Source of the DNA: Mesostigma viride
Lineage: Eukaryota > Streptophyta > Mesostigmatophyceae > Mesostigmatales > Mesostigmataceae
Direction of reading: 5' to 3'
NCBI GenBank assembly: GCA_009746045.1
Contig: RPFO01000027.1
Span: 2,392,202 to 2,456,201 of the forward strand
Length of the DNA stretch: 64,000 bases
In this document: positions 11,545-20,213 of the stretch, in pieces
How positions within the stretch are numbered: the first letter of the stretch is position 1
How the letters are laid out: each line of letters starts with the position of its first letter
Notes under the pieces: model-generated
Databases searched by the model: none
The model's input: only the letters and a program-made list of their open reading frames with translations
Told to the model about the DNA's origin: nothing
Position numbers and translations under genes: made by a program

Positions 11545-12660
11545 AATTAGGAACATAACTCCGTTGGGAGTATATGTAGCACATATCCCAGAGAAGGGGC
11601 ATATGGCTTTTAATACATTCTGGGCTACTTCCTGCAATGGTGGGAATGTAAATGACACTTGCTCTAGGTGCACCAAGGGCGCCTGCACCACCATGATGTC
11701 TCGGAGCTCACTTAAGGCCCGTCATTGGGGGAAGATCAGCATGGCTATACAGAAGCTAGGGCATGGCGTCTCAGCAGAGAGTAGCTCTCTGCGTAGGCAC
11801 AGCATAACTAAATAAATAAAGCTAGGCATCATCTGGTGTGTGGCGCGTCATGGGCACACATGTACATGACTAAATAAAGGGCATGAGTCAGCTGGTATAG
11901 TGCCTCTAGTAGGCATGCATGTACAAGGCCACGGTCTGACTATGCCACACTACTACTGCTGTATTCCCCTAAGCTGGGGCGTCTGGGGTCGCTGGGGCCG
12001 CGGGTGTAGCGGGGGTCGCGTGCCAGGGCTTGTGGCCGACGTAGATGGCCGCCCCCCTCCAGTACACTGGCTTCCCCGCCGTGGTCTGCCGGAGCTGGAG
12101 GTAGGTCGGCCATAGCTTCCGTCGCCGGTGTTGCTGCGCCAGGGTCAAGTCATCGTCCAGGGTGAAGGGAGTCTTCTCGAGCCGCTTGCGGCGTCTGAGA
12201 AAAGAAATCTTGTCCGCCGGGTTCTTAAAGGTGAGAAGAAGCGGGGGCACCCCTGCCTTACCTCGCGCGCGGGGAAGACGGTGGGCGACCAGCTCAATCT
12301 CACCAGTAAGGCCCATGCGACCAAGGATTTCTCTCTCAAACGCACGTGCAAGCTTCTCGGAATTCTCACCTTCCACCAGGGCGAAGTTCTTGACGATGAC
12401 GTTGAGGCTGCGCTTGGCGAGCTCGGCCTCCTCGCGGAGGTCGAGCGTCTGCTGCTGGAGCTGTGCTGCGACGGCGGAGGTGGTGGAGGTGGTGTGCTGC
12501 TTAAGCATGTCCGCCCAGGTCTGGGTGGGAGGAGCATCACCAGCCAGGCCAGCTGGCTTGGCGGCAATGTCCTTCACCGCCTGGGCGGTGATGCCTGCGG
12601 GGCATGCTCCTATTTTATCCCCACGGGCCCCGCGGCCCATTGCTAGAATGCTGGGTAGAA
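11545..12660 (-). mobile_element. LINE derivative carrying an ORF1-like frame but no RT
   Basis: Reading on the minus strand, an ORF1-type frame (12640-11969) is followed within about 70-100 bases by the type B LINE 3' tail (about 11900-11545). The tail is recognised by ctctctgctgaga, tattaaaagccatatg and AATT repeats, and is shared with 35640-35995. In a full LINE the RT-bearing ORF2 would lie between them. Here it is absent, so the element resembles ORF1-only, HAL1-like derivatives, or has lost ORF2 by deletion. Confidence 0.6.
11969..12640 (-). CDS. LINE ORF1-like nucleic-acid-binding protein
   Basis: A 223-codon frame starts at ATG 12640. It contains a predicted coiled coil around residues 55-85 (QLQQQTLDLREEAELAKRSL). 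A fold like the L1-type ORF1 RNA-binding region follows: a beta-strand (NVIVKNFALVEGEN), EKLARAFEREILGRMGL, a second strand (IELVAHRLPR), LLTFKNPADKISFLRRRKRL, and a basic C-terminal part (QHRRRKLWPTYLQLR). The tail is Ala/Pro/Thr-rich. Such proteins coat LINE RNA and act as chaperones. The frame is intact, which is unusual among the broken elements here. The family is assigned from layout and the adjoining LINE tail rather than from an exact motif. Confidence 0.6.
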   Translation of the reverse strand: MGRGARGDKIGACPAGITAQAVKDIAAKPAGLAGDAPPTQTWADMLKQHTTSTTSAVAAQLQQQTLDLREEAELAKRSLNVIVKNFALVEGENSEKLARAFEREILGRMGLTGEIELVAHRLPRARGKAGVPPLLLTFKNPADKISFLRRRKRLEKTPFTLDDDLTLAQQHRRRKLWPTYLQLRQTTAGKPVYWRGAAIYVGHKPWHATPATPAAPATPDAPA

Positions 12661-12855
12661 GTCGGCAGGTGTAGGTTATATTGCCCCTGAGGATAGCCGC
12701 TACACTACCGCTTCGTCTGCCATTACAGTATGTAGAGGACAGCTCAGATGAGGATTATATCCCCCTGTAGTGACTATATCAAGGACATGTCCCCCTCTAG
12801 TGACCACTTATGGGTGGGGCATGATGCAGCTAGACGATATTTGTAATTAAATAAT
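12661..12855. other. Short spacer between LINE copies
   Basis: Contains a short repeated motif (tccccctgtagtgac / tccccctctagtgac) near 12760-12805. No gene. Confidence 0.3.
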
Positions 12856-14056
12856 TTATTAATAGACACGTGACTGCGTCACGTGAGCATAAGTCCTCAG
12901 TGCGAGGGGAACATGGGATGGAATGGATGGTGTAAGCTATCTAGGTCCCAGTTACAGGGTTGTGGGCACCGCGGCCCGAATCGCTATGAATGCCATACGC
13001 GGTCACACGCGGAGCCCCCACAGACTTGGGGGTGGTCTCCTTCATCCGACTACTTGCCATCTATCCTTGCGTACCATCTGCCTCCATATTACAGACAAAC
13101 CAGGAGGCTGCCCGGGTGTGAGCCCGTCACGTCTAGTGTAGCACATGTCCATTCCGAGTCTATCACCAAAAGTCCACGGGTGGTGGCCCTGCCGCGCGCG
13201 GCCTGGGGCACGCCAGGTGAGGACATATCGCCCAGGCTGGGCGGGCTTGGTGCCAGCTATTCTATCTGATGTGTCTACCTGATCTGTGCGGGCCAGGTGC
13301 CCGGCTAGGCCGGCCCAGGCGCCTGTGCTTAAGAATGTGGGAAACATAGGGCAAATCAGCGTACAAATCCTCATTACTAATGTGCAAACCAAAGCCGGGG
13401 GATGTTAAGGCCTTGCGCAGCATCTTGGTGACGTTGCCGTCGAGTCGTTGCTCCAGCTCCTGCGTCAGTGTCCAGGTCTCGGCGCCGTAGGCCAGCATCG
13501 TCAGAATGACGACCTTGAAGAGGTCACGCTTGACGATCCGGGGTAGGGCGGGGTTGCTCCACCAGCGGCGGTGGTCATGGAGTTGCACCGGCACGCCATG
13601 CCGATCCATGTCGTCAGGTCGTCCTCGCAGTCGGGAAGCCATTGAACTGCCGAGCAGCTTGAAGCGGCCTGATGTAGGGTAGTTGACCTCGGTGTCGTCT
13701 AAGAGGCGGAGTGTGGGTGGGGGCAATGCCATGCCGAGGGCCAGGGCCTCCGTTTTGGGGCTGATTTCTAGACCAACCGCCCGAGCCTCGAGCGCCAGGC
13801 AGTCCACCCAAAGTTGGGCAGACTCCTCCGGCTTCTCGATGAGCGTGGTGTCGTCGGCATAAATGAGGTCAGCTAGTAAACTCTGCTTGTTAGTCGGCCC
13901 CCCTTCTCCAAGCTCGTTCGTGATCGCGAGGCCAGGGGCACGGCCTGCAATGCTAGCAAAGCGAGCACGTGCCTGGCGCATAACATAATCCACTACAATA
14001 ATAAACAGGTACGGCGACAGGACGCAACCCTGCCAGATGTTGCACGGATGCAACAT
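12856..14056 (-). mobile_element. 5'-truncated LINE with RT fragment and type A tail
   Basis: The minus strand runs from an RT fragment (14056-13262) into an untranslated stretch ending in the type A tail near 12856 (cacgtgactgcgtcacgtg and TTAA-rich bases). The tail matches 48-420. The 5' end of the element is missing or unrecognisable beyond about 14060. Confidence 0.75.
13262..14056 (-). pseudogene. Non-LTR retrotransposon reverse transcriptase, C-terminal part
   Basis: A 264-codon frame encodes the second half of a LINE RT. It has the block around VLSPYLFIIVVDYVMRQA, the catalytic YADDTTLI motif, then LEISPKTEALALG, FKLLGS and YGAETWTLTQELEQRLDG, which are typical of the thumb and downstream region of non-LTR RTs. 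The fingers and first catalytic block are absent, so it cannot encode a working enzyme. Sister fragments of the same family occur at 34141-35254 and 36012-36566. Confidence 0.85.
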
Positions 14057-15453
14057 GCCATTTGTGGTATTAAATTATCCGGGACGTCGATCAGCGCCGA
14101 CCGTAATCCGGCGCCAGTGCCGAGGCCATAGTATAGTTGGCAGCCGAGGCAATCCGTGTGGAAGTAAGTGTAGAAGTTTTGCTGACGAACTTGGCCTTTG
14201 TGCCGTAGGCGGACCTAGCGCCTGAACGGGAGTTACGGGACAGCCATGTGGCACTGCACACACGTTATGATGGTTCCTACGGACATAATTTTGGATATTT
14301 TTCAGGAGAGGCCTCTAGCCGTACTGGTCTTTAATGTGTTCTAGACGGTTCGAGAAGCCCGTCCCCGCTGACCTCACGTCATGCCTGGTTGGCAGCGCCA
14401 GGCGCAGGCTGCCACCAACGGGGACGAAGGGACAAAATAGGAAGGCACGAGCTATGCCAGCAATCCGGACCTTGTATCGTAGTTTACCACGTTGCTCTAC
14501 AGATTCACTATCGCTTAATCCTGGAGTGTAATTCTCCTGTGGGCTCGAGTGCGAATCCCTCGCCTACTGGGTGTAAGTCCTCCCGCATATTTAGTGTTTT
14601 AATCTGTGTGGTAACATTGTAATATACGAAACCGGTTTTCCGGGTTTGAGCTTATTCGTATTGTGTGACAAGTAGGCTGCCACCATCGTGCGCTGTGACG
14701 CATAGGAAGTCAAAGGTCTTTCGCATTCATTCTCAATCATTAAGGCGCTATTTTAAATAGCCATACGTGTTAAACTGGACTCGGAGGACGGTTTCCTAGT
14801 GGCCTCTATCCCGTCCCGTTTTTCTGTAATCTGATCCGGATCAGCAACGGAATTATATAAGGGCCGGGACCCTTACTAATTCCGCTTGCAGTAATTCATT
14901 GTGGGGGTCGGATCCTCACAATCCTAACTGTCCATACCCGTTACCCATATTGCAGTTCCTGCACGCCCCAACCTGGCCTTGTCCGGTTGACCTAAGGGAT
15001 TCGTCCGGAAAGGAATCTCCTTAATTATATTGCGTGCTTTAAACGGAAACGCTTTGTGGGTTACAATCTCACGCATTATTTGGCGTCTTGGCCATTGCCT
15101 CACACGTACCCTATATCTGGGATACATACTGTCAGCTCCGGCAAGCTGCAGGAATATCTCACGTCCTTTAATTGACGTATTTCAAATGGTGCTCGGTCCC
15201 CGTGACCCGGTTCGCGTGACAGTGCCCGAGAGGACTCTTCCACGGATCTATTCCAGCACCGTTCGTTCAAGGGACTGTGCTTCCAGCGGATTCGCATGGA
15301 CAATTACCAGGTACATTGCAGGCTGACAAGGAACATGCCCTATCCTCCTTGTTAGAGCATTGTGTAACCTGTTTGGAAGCTGTGTGTGTGTGTGTGAGGA
15401 TTATCATTAATTTATCATCCCGCCAAGCTGACTAGAGGCACATTGTTTCACAC
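14057..15453. other. Non-coding, possible LTR/leader of the following gag element
   Basis: About 1.4 kb without a recognisable gene ahead of the plus-strand gag remnant. It holds a TATATAA at 14854-14860 followed by a GC-rich stretch and a (TG)n run near 15382. These would fit a retroelement LTR and leader. No second copy is visible in the window to prove an LTR. Confidence 0.25.
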
Positions 15454-17063
15454 TTGACCAGCCACCACGCGATGGCTGACGGTATTGAGCAAGGGCGACG
15501 AGAGGCCCATCGCTTCTCTCCTGCCCCTTCCCTCGTGGCAGCACTCGAGGCGGCAGAGAGAGCTACCCAAAATAACTCACGCCCGAGTAGTGAGCGTGGC
15601 TCTAGGGGGTCATCCCCGGCACAACCCCCACGGTTGGTAGGGAATTCCTCGGCGGCTGCCGGTGCACAAAGATAGCCCTGTAGTGAATCCCCTTAATGGA
15701 CCACCAAGTGGAACATCCATCGTGGGATTGTCGGCGGGTCCGGCCCTTGGTGTAGGAGCCGGCGCGGGGGCGCAGGGAAATAATGTTACCCTGCACTACG
15801 GTAGGAGTGGGGCCCTGCCTACGGTGCTACCGCAACCTACCTTGGCCACTTGGCCCAGCAGCGCCCCGGCGCCACCCTTGTATGATAGCCGATCGCGGTC
15901 TCGCCGCGCTGCGAATCGGGCGTTCTACACGCAACATCTGTCGATATCTCCGTCACCTGCTTTGAGAAGTCCTGAGGCCCTAGCCGAATGTATCATGCGC
16001 CTGGACCCCTTGGGGCTAGCCCCTTCGGCCATGCCTCGCCATGCAATGACTGGGCAGGGCCAGGGCACCGTACGGACCGGTCGGTCTTCCTTCGGGGTCG
16101 CAGGGGAGGCAATTCCCCTCCCCAACTCAGCATATGACCGCCTGGCTCCGGGTGACCCGCGAGCGCAGCACCCAGCGGCCGCCGCCGCCCATCATCATGC
16201 AAGCCGCGCCCACTACCCACATGGACCCGTATGAGCACCCGGGGGAGGATGAGTGCAGGCCCCCGGCAGGTTACCTGCGTGGGCACACCTCGCAAGGTGT
16301 GGCCGGGCCCGGGAGACCCGCGAGTATCATGGGCCATCATGACGATGATACTCACATGCAATGCAGGGCGACTACCACCGTTGCCCAAGCTGTCGGATAT
16401 TCCCAAGTTTAAACCCGACTGCTCGTACCAAGAGTTTGAGGCTTGGGAGATTGCAGTGTCTCAGAAGATCGACATCTGGGAGACATACAATCGCAAGCTC
16501 TTGGACGAGGCCGGATATCAAGGTCAAGCTGGTGTCCAGCGAGGCACCGGCTCGATCCCGATGTGAGACAAGCTCTCCATTAATTGCGAAAGCGCCCTGG
16601 CCATGATGGCTTCCCCAGCAGCTTGGCGGCATTATTTCGGCGAGCACGGGCCAAGTACCTGCCACTCGACCAAGACAAGCTGGACGTACCGGGAGGCTTT
16701 TGGGGCGTTCAAGCAGGGGAACCTGAGCTATCGGGAATATATGACCAAGTTCGAGCTTCTAGCTGGGCGGGTTGATGACCTGATGGGCCCAGCCAGAAGC
16801 CTTGGCAAGGTTCTATGAGGGCTTGCAACCCGAATTCCGGGATGAGGTGAAGCGGAAATTCGCCCACCTCTCCTGGGCTCAATGGAACCTGCAGGACATC
16901 AAGACCTACCTAGCGGAGATAGCTCCCTTGGTGCAGCGGACCCCAAAACCCCGCGTGAATGCACTGGAACTCAATGAGCTGGGATTCGCCCCCGTGTGGG
17001 TGGATGAGCTACAGTGCGAGGTCCTGGACATTAATGCCTTGGACACTTCCCGGATTCAGTGCT
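15454..17063 (+). pseudogene. Broken gypsy-like gag
   Basis: Several overlapping plus-strand frames together read as a retroelement Gag. First comes a Ser/Ala/Pro-rich N-terminus (15454 onward), then FKPDCSYQEFEAWEIAV near 16410. A capsid-like part includes TYREAFGAFKQGNLSYREYM (around 16680) and YEGLQPEFRDEVKRKF (from 16812). It finishes with INALDTSRIQC at 17062, exactly where a related Gag (26371-27180, INAIDASKARCFRCGEVGH) starts its CCHC knuckle. At least three frame changes make it a pseudogene. The knuckle is cut off by the copia-like LTR beginning at 17064. Confidence 0.75.
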
Positions 17064-17412
17064 AGTTGAGTAACTCTAGAGCCCTAGGATCTGGCTCTAA
17101 GTTCCCCATGTCCGTCCGCACGCCTTCCGCTAGCGTCCGCTAAGCCGCCGGCTATAATCCGGCGGTCCGATGCGGTCGACCGGTCTAAGGGCGGCGCCTA
17201 GGGTCGGCGCCATGCACCTAGGCCCCAGTCCGGGGCCTTATCCGGGTCGGTACGGACAGCTAGCCTGTCCCACGGTTACGGCTAACCGGATAGGCTTTGC
17301 TGGCTAAGACATAAACCAGTGGTTGGCCAGCTCCGACAGCAGTTCTCTGTGTTCACCTTATCCCAAGCTCAACGTGACCGACCGCCATAGCTGAGCCGGT
17401 CGGGCTTTAACT
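17064..17412 (+). repeat. 5' LTR of the copia-like element
   Basis: 349 bases, repeated at 22876-23222. It contains several GC-rich inverted repeats, for example gccgccggctataatccggcgg and ggccccagtccggggcc, which would fold as hairpins in the RNA. Confidence 0.92.
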
Positions 17413-17431
17413 TGTATTCATAAAAATCCCG

Positions 17432-18270
17432 ATGGCTTCCGGCACACGGAGCCGCACAGGCGAACACACAGATACGCCAAGTGGCGAGGCCGCAGGGTCC
17501 GTCCTGCCACGCTTTAGTGCGGACGAGGCCACGAGGTTGATGCAAACCCTCGTGGCACAACCTGAACTGGCCAAGCAGTTCAAGCATTGATGCTTGCTGC
17601 TGACGATGCACTGAATCGCGGCCCTCTCAAGCAAACGGAGGTGCCCGCTGATCTACCTGCCGACTATACGGCGGACGACGCAGCAGATTTTCTAGCTGCT
17701 CTCAAGCGTCTGCGCGATGGACGCGCAGACAAAGATTCGGAGCTGATTGGCAAGTTCCGTGCAGTATTCTGCAGTACAACAAAGCACCCAAACATTGCCA
17801 ATCTAGTTCGCATTGCGGACGACAACAAACAAACCTGGGAAGTTTTTTACAACGGTCTAGATGCCCACTTGTCGCGGTCTAAGGAAGAGGCCGACGAGCA
17901 AGCCTTCAACGACTTCGAGGGCTATGCAGTTAATAAGGCAAATTTGCCCGGGGCTGCACGTGATTTCCAGGTCTTCGTGCACAAGCACAAGCTGCTAGAT
18001 ACTCTCAAGCCCATTTTCCTGTGCAATCGATTTCTCAAGAAATGCGACCTGTCGTCGGATGTGCATCTGACCATAGCGACGGAACTCAAAAAGAAGAGTG
18101 CTGTCAGTTTCGACGAGGGCATGCTGTATTTGATCTCATGCTTCAAGAGTGCGCAGTCCAAGCCGGCTGCCTCGGCGCTCTGCCATCCCTGCGCAAGGTG
18201 GATACCGGCGCGTCTTCTTCTTCAGGCGCAGAGGCTCCAATTACGCGGTCGGAGCTTACGGCCATCCTGA
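17432..18270 (+). CDS. Copia-like Gag
   Basis: ATG at 17432, just inside the 5' LTR, opens a 52-codon frame ending in TGA at 17588-17590. That stop overlaps an ATG (17590-17592) opening a second frame to 18270. Together they read as a Gag of roughly 230 residues: a polar N-terminus (SADEATRLMQTLVAQ), then a helical capsid-like part with YTADDAADFLAALKRL, TWEVFYNGLDAHLS and LKPIFLCNRFLKKCDLSSD. The real coding then appears to pass into the -1 frame between about 18090 and 18220, because the frame ending at 18270 becomes Arg/Leu-rich while the overlapping one continues to a Cys motif. Whether the TGATG overlap and the -1 change are programmed or mutational cannot be told. Confidence 0.6.
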
Positions 18271-20213
18271 AAAAGGTCGTCGGCCACGGCAACAACGGGG
18301 GCCAGCGAGGGCGCAAGCGCGGGCATGGTGGCGACGCCAAGCAGGGTGATAATCCCCCGGCCAAGCGGCAGCAGGGGGCGTCTACTGACCGCAAGCAACG
18401 CTGTGAGCGCTGCTTCGGACGTCGCCATGTCCGGGATGACTGCCGAGTTCGCCCGGACCTGGAGCTCGAGGACAACCTTTGCCGCAAGTGCCACGACGTT
18501 CTGCGTGGTCACAGCGTGGAGGCGTGCAAGGCCAAGCGCATCGTCGTCCACGGCACACGCGAGGAGTGGGCAGAGCGACGGGCAGCACGAAAGTCAGGTG
18601 AGAGCACGCTCGATACCCCTTCTTTTGCTCAATGCGTCACGCTGAACCGGGCCGTCGTAGAGCCTGACGTCGTTCCTAAAAGCAACGTGACTGCATCCTC
18701 TGTCTCATTCCGTGATGTGCTCACGCAATCCGTTGATGCTGCTCTGGCTCTGTCGCGCCAGGATCACGTGCTTCCTGAGCACGGGTCTACAATGCGTGAC
18801 CTAAGCAATGTGGTGTCTTCTAGGTCGGGTGTGTACAACGCCGAGCGACCAAGCACTACTGCAGCACCCCAGCTAGATACTGGGGCGGTTGGGCCTATGA
18901 GGAATGTTGTGACAGTGCAAGAGAATGCTGGGCGGGCAGATGTTCTCGGTACACACCACCCTAGTGTGGATCTTCACATTGGCAAGGTGCTCACACGGGC
19001 GGCCTTTCGTGCAGCCTCTGAAGCTGCCCAGTTAGCCAATGTCACTACCCCAGTAGTCACCCCACCTGTTGAGAATCCTGACAATGCCACTGCACCTCAG
19101 GCTGTCACCCTGAAACTGTTAGCATACCAGATGCACCGTGCATACGGGCATGAGGCCCAAGCCGAGGTAGAGGGGGCACACATGTTGGGGGCACCTTTAT
19201 ACAACGAGCTGAAGAATGTGCGTGCTCAGTGTCCTGCCTGCATCAAGATCAGGAAGAAGTCGCGTAGGCGGCATGCCAAGACTCCACCCTTGGAGCGAGG
19301 GTACCTTGTGGGGGATGTCATGCACATGGAAGGGGGGGACACCTATTTCATAGTCAAGGATAGGTTCAGCAAGGTCACCTACATTGAGCCGCTGCCCCAC
19401 ATGTTTGAGGCTGACCTGCACAGGGCTATCAAGATCAGCCTGGCTTTCTTTCATCCCGTAGTGGAGCTCATGCTAGACCAGCAGTTCCGCTGTGTGCAAG
19501 GTTTGCCGGGGATGGAGGCCGTGGTCATCGTGGGGCGTGAGGATCACGGCAATATGGGCATGATAGATCGCACTGTAAGCTATGTCAAGACTGTGGCAGC
19601 CAAGCGACAGGATAACCCACATGGCAAATCCTACGCGGTCAAGACGGCGTGGTGCAAGGAGCTCATGCATGTGTGCAACCATAGGCACGTGCTTGATGTC
19701 AAGGGCTTTGGGCTAGTCACGCCTCGGGGGCTGTCAGCGGGCACCTACTCACCCGAGGTAGTAGAGGCATACCAACAGCATCTACAGGATACCGCCGCCA
19801 AGCTGCGGCTCAAGGATGCCACGCTGCCTGATTTGTCTAGCGCTTTTGAGGTCGGGCAGTTGGTCATGTTCCACAAGGAGAGCTCGCCCAGCGGCAAACG
19901 GGGCACCATGCAGGGGCCTGGGGCCATCACAAAGTTAGACTGGCCGCTGCGGGTCATAGACATAGAGTGGAATGATCGGGTGTATAGGGTACCATGGGCA
20001 TCGGTGGCAGGCTATAAGCAAGGGGATAGCATGGAGAGTGAGCTGGCAGCCAACAGGGCACTGGGGTGGGTAGTGAAGGATAATGCGCCTGTCGTAGCAT
20101 CTGAGGTGGTACCCCACGGGTCGCTCCCAGGGGCAGACACAGCTACACCCCCCCCTCCCCTGGGCCCCAATATGACCCCGTGGATGGGTGGGATGAGGAT
20201 GGGGTGGGTTTGA
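18150..20213 (+). CDS. Copia-like Cys-motif and integrase region
   Basis: This frame overlaps Gag and is open from 18021. It first carries a basic linker and a double Cys/His cluster (CERCFGRRHVRDDC, then CRKCHDVLRGHSVEAC), which is a variant nucleocapsid knuckle. After about 190 less conserved residues it has an integrase zinc domain (HRAYGHEA ... CPACIKI, near 19132-19240). A core follows with GDVMHMEGGDTYFIVKDRFS, LMLDQQFRCVQ and GNMGMIDRTVSYVK. The position where copia integrases usually have Glu before Arg appears to be Asp (MIDR). An SH3-like C-terminus (QLVMFHKESSPSGKRG ... YRVPWASVAGYK) ends the domain. No convincing protease lies between the knuckle and the integrase. It ends in TGA at 20213, and the next frame overlaps it in -1. 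Confidence 0.75.
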   Translation, partial: CAVQAGCLGALPSLRKVDTGASSSSGAEAPITRSELTAILKKVVGHGNNGGQRGRKRGHGGDAKQGDNPPAKRQQGASTDRKQRCERCFGRRHVRDDCRVRPDLELEDNLCRKCHDVLRGHSVEACKAKRIVVHGTREEWAERRAARKSGESTLDTPSFAQCVTLNRAVVEPDVVPKSNVTASSVSFRDVLTQSVDAALALSRQDHVLPEHGSTMRDLSNVVSSRSGVYNAERPSTTAAPQLDTGAVGPMRNVVTVQENAGRADVLGTHHPSVDLHIGKVLTRAAFRAASEAAQLANVTTPVVTPPVENPDNATAPQAVTLKLLAYQMHRAYGHEAQAEVEGAHMLGAPLYNELKNVRAQCPACIKIRKKSRRRHAKTPPLERGYLVGDVMHMEGGDTYFIVKDRFSKVTYIEPLPHMFEADLHRAIKISLAFFHPVVELMLDQQFRCVQGLPGMEAVVIVGREDHGNMGMIDRTVSYVKTVAAKRQDNPHGKSYAVKTAWCKELMHVCNHRHVLDVKGFGLVTPRGLSAGTYSPEVVEAYQQHLQDTAAKLRLKDATLPDLSSAFEVGQLVMFHKESSPSGKRGTMQGPGAITKLDWPLRVIDIEWNDRVYRVPWASVAGYKQGDSMESELAANRALGWVVKDNAPVVASEVVPHGSLPGADTATPPPPLGPNMTPWMGGMRMGWV

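Noticed and set aside
18195..18230. VDTGAS resembling a protease active site in the copia-like element
   Set aside because: It is followed by a Ser/Gly/Ala linker with none of the retropepsin strands or the second hallmark. Likewise LDTGAVGPM near 18876 lacks a protease context.
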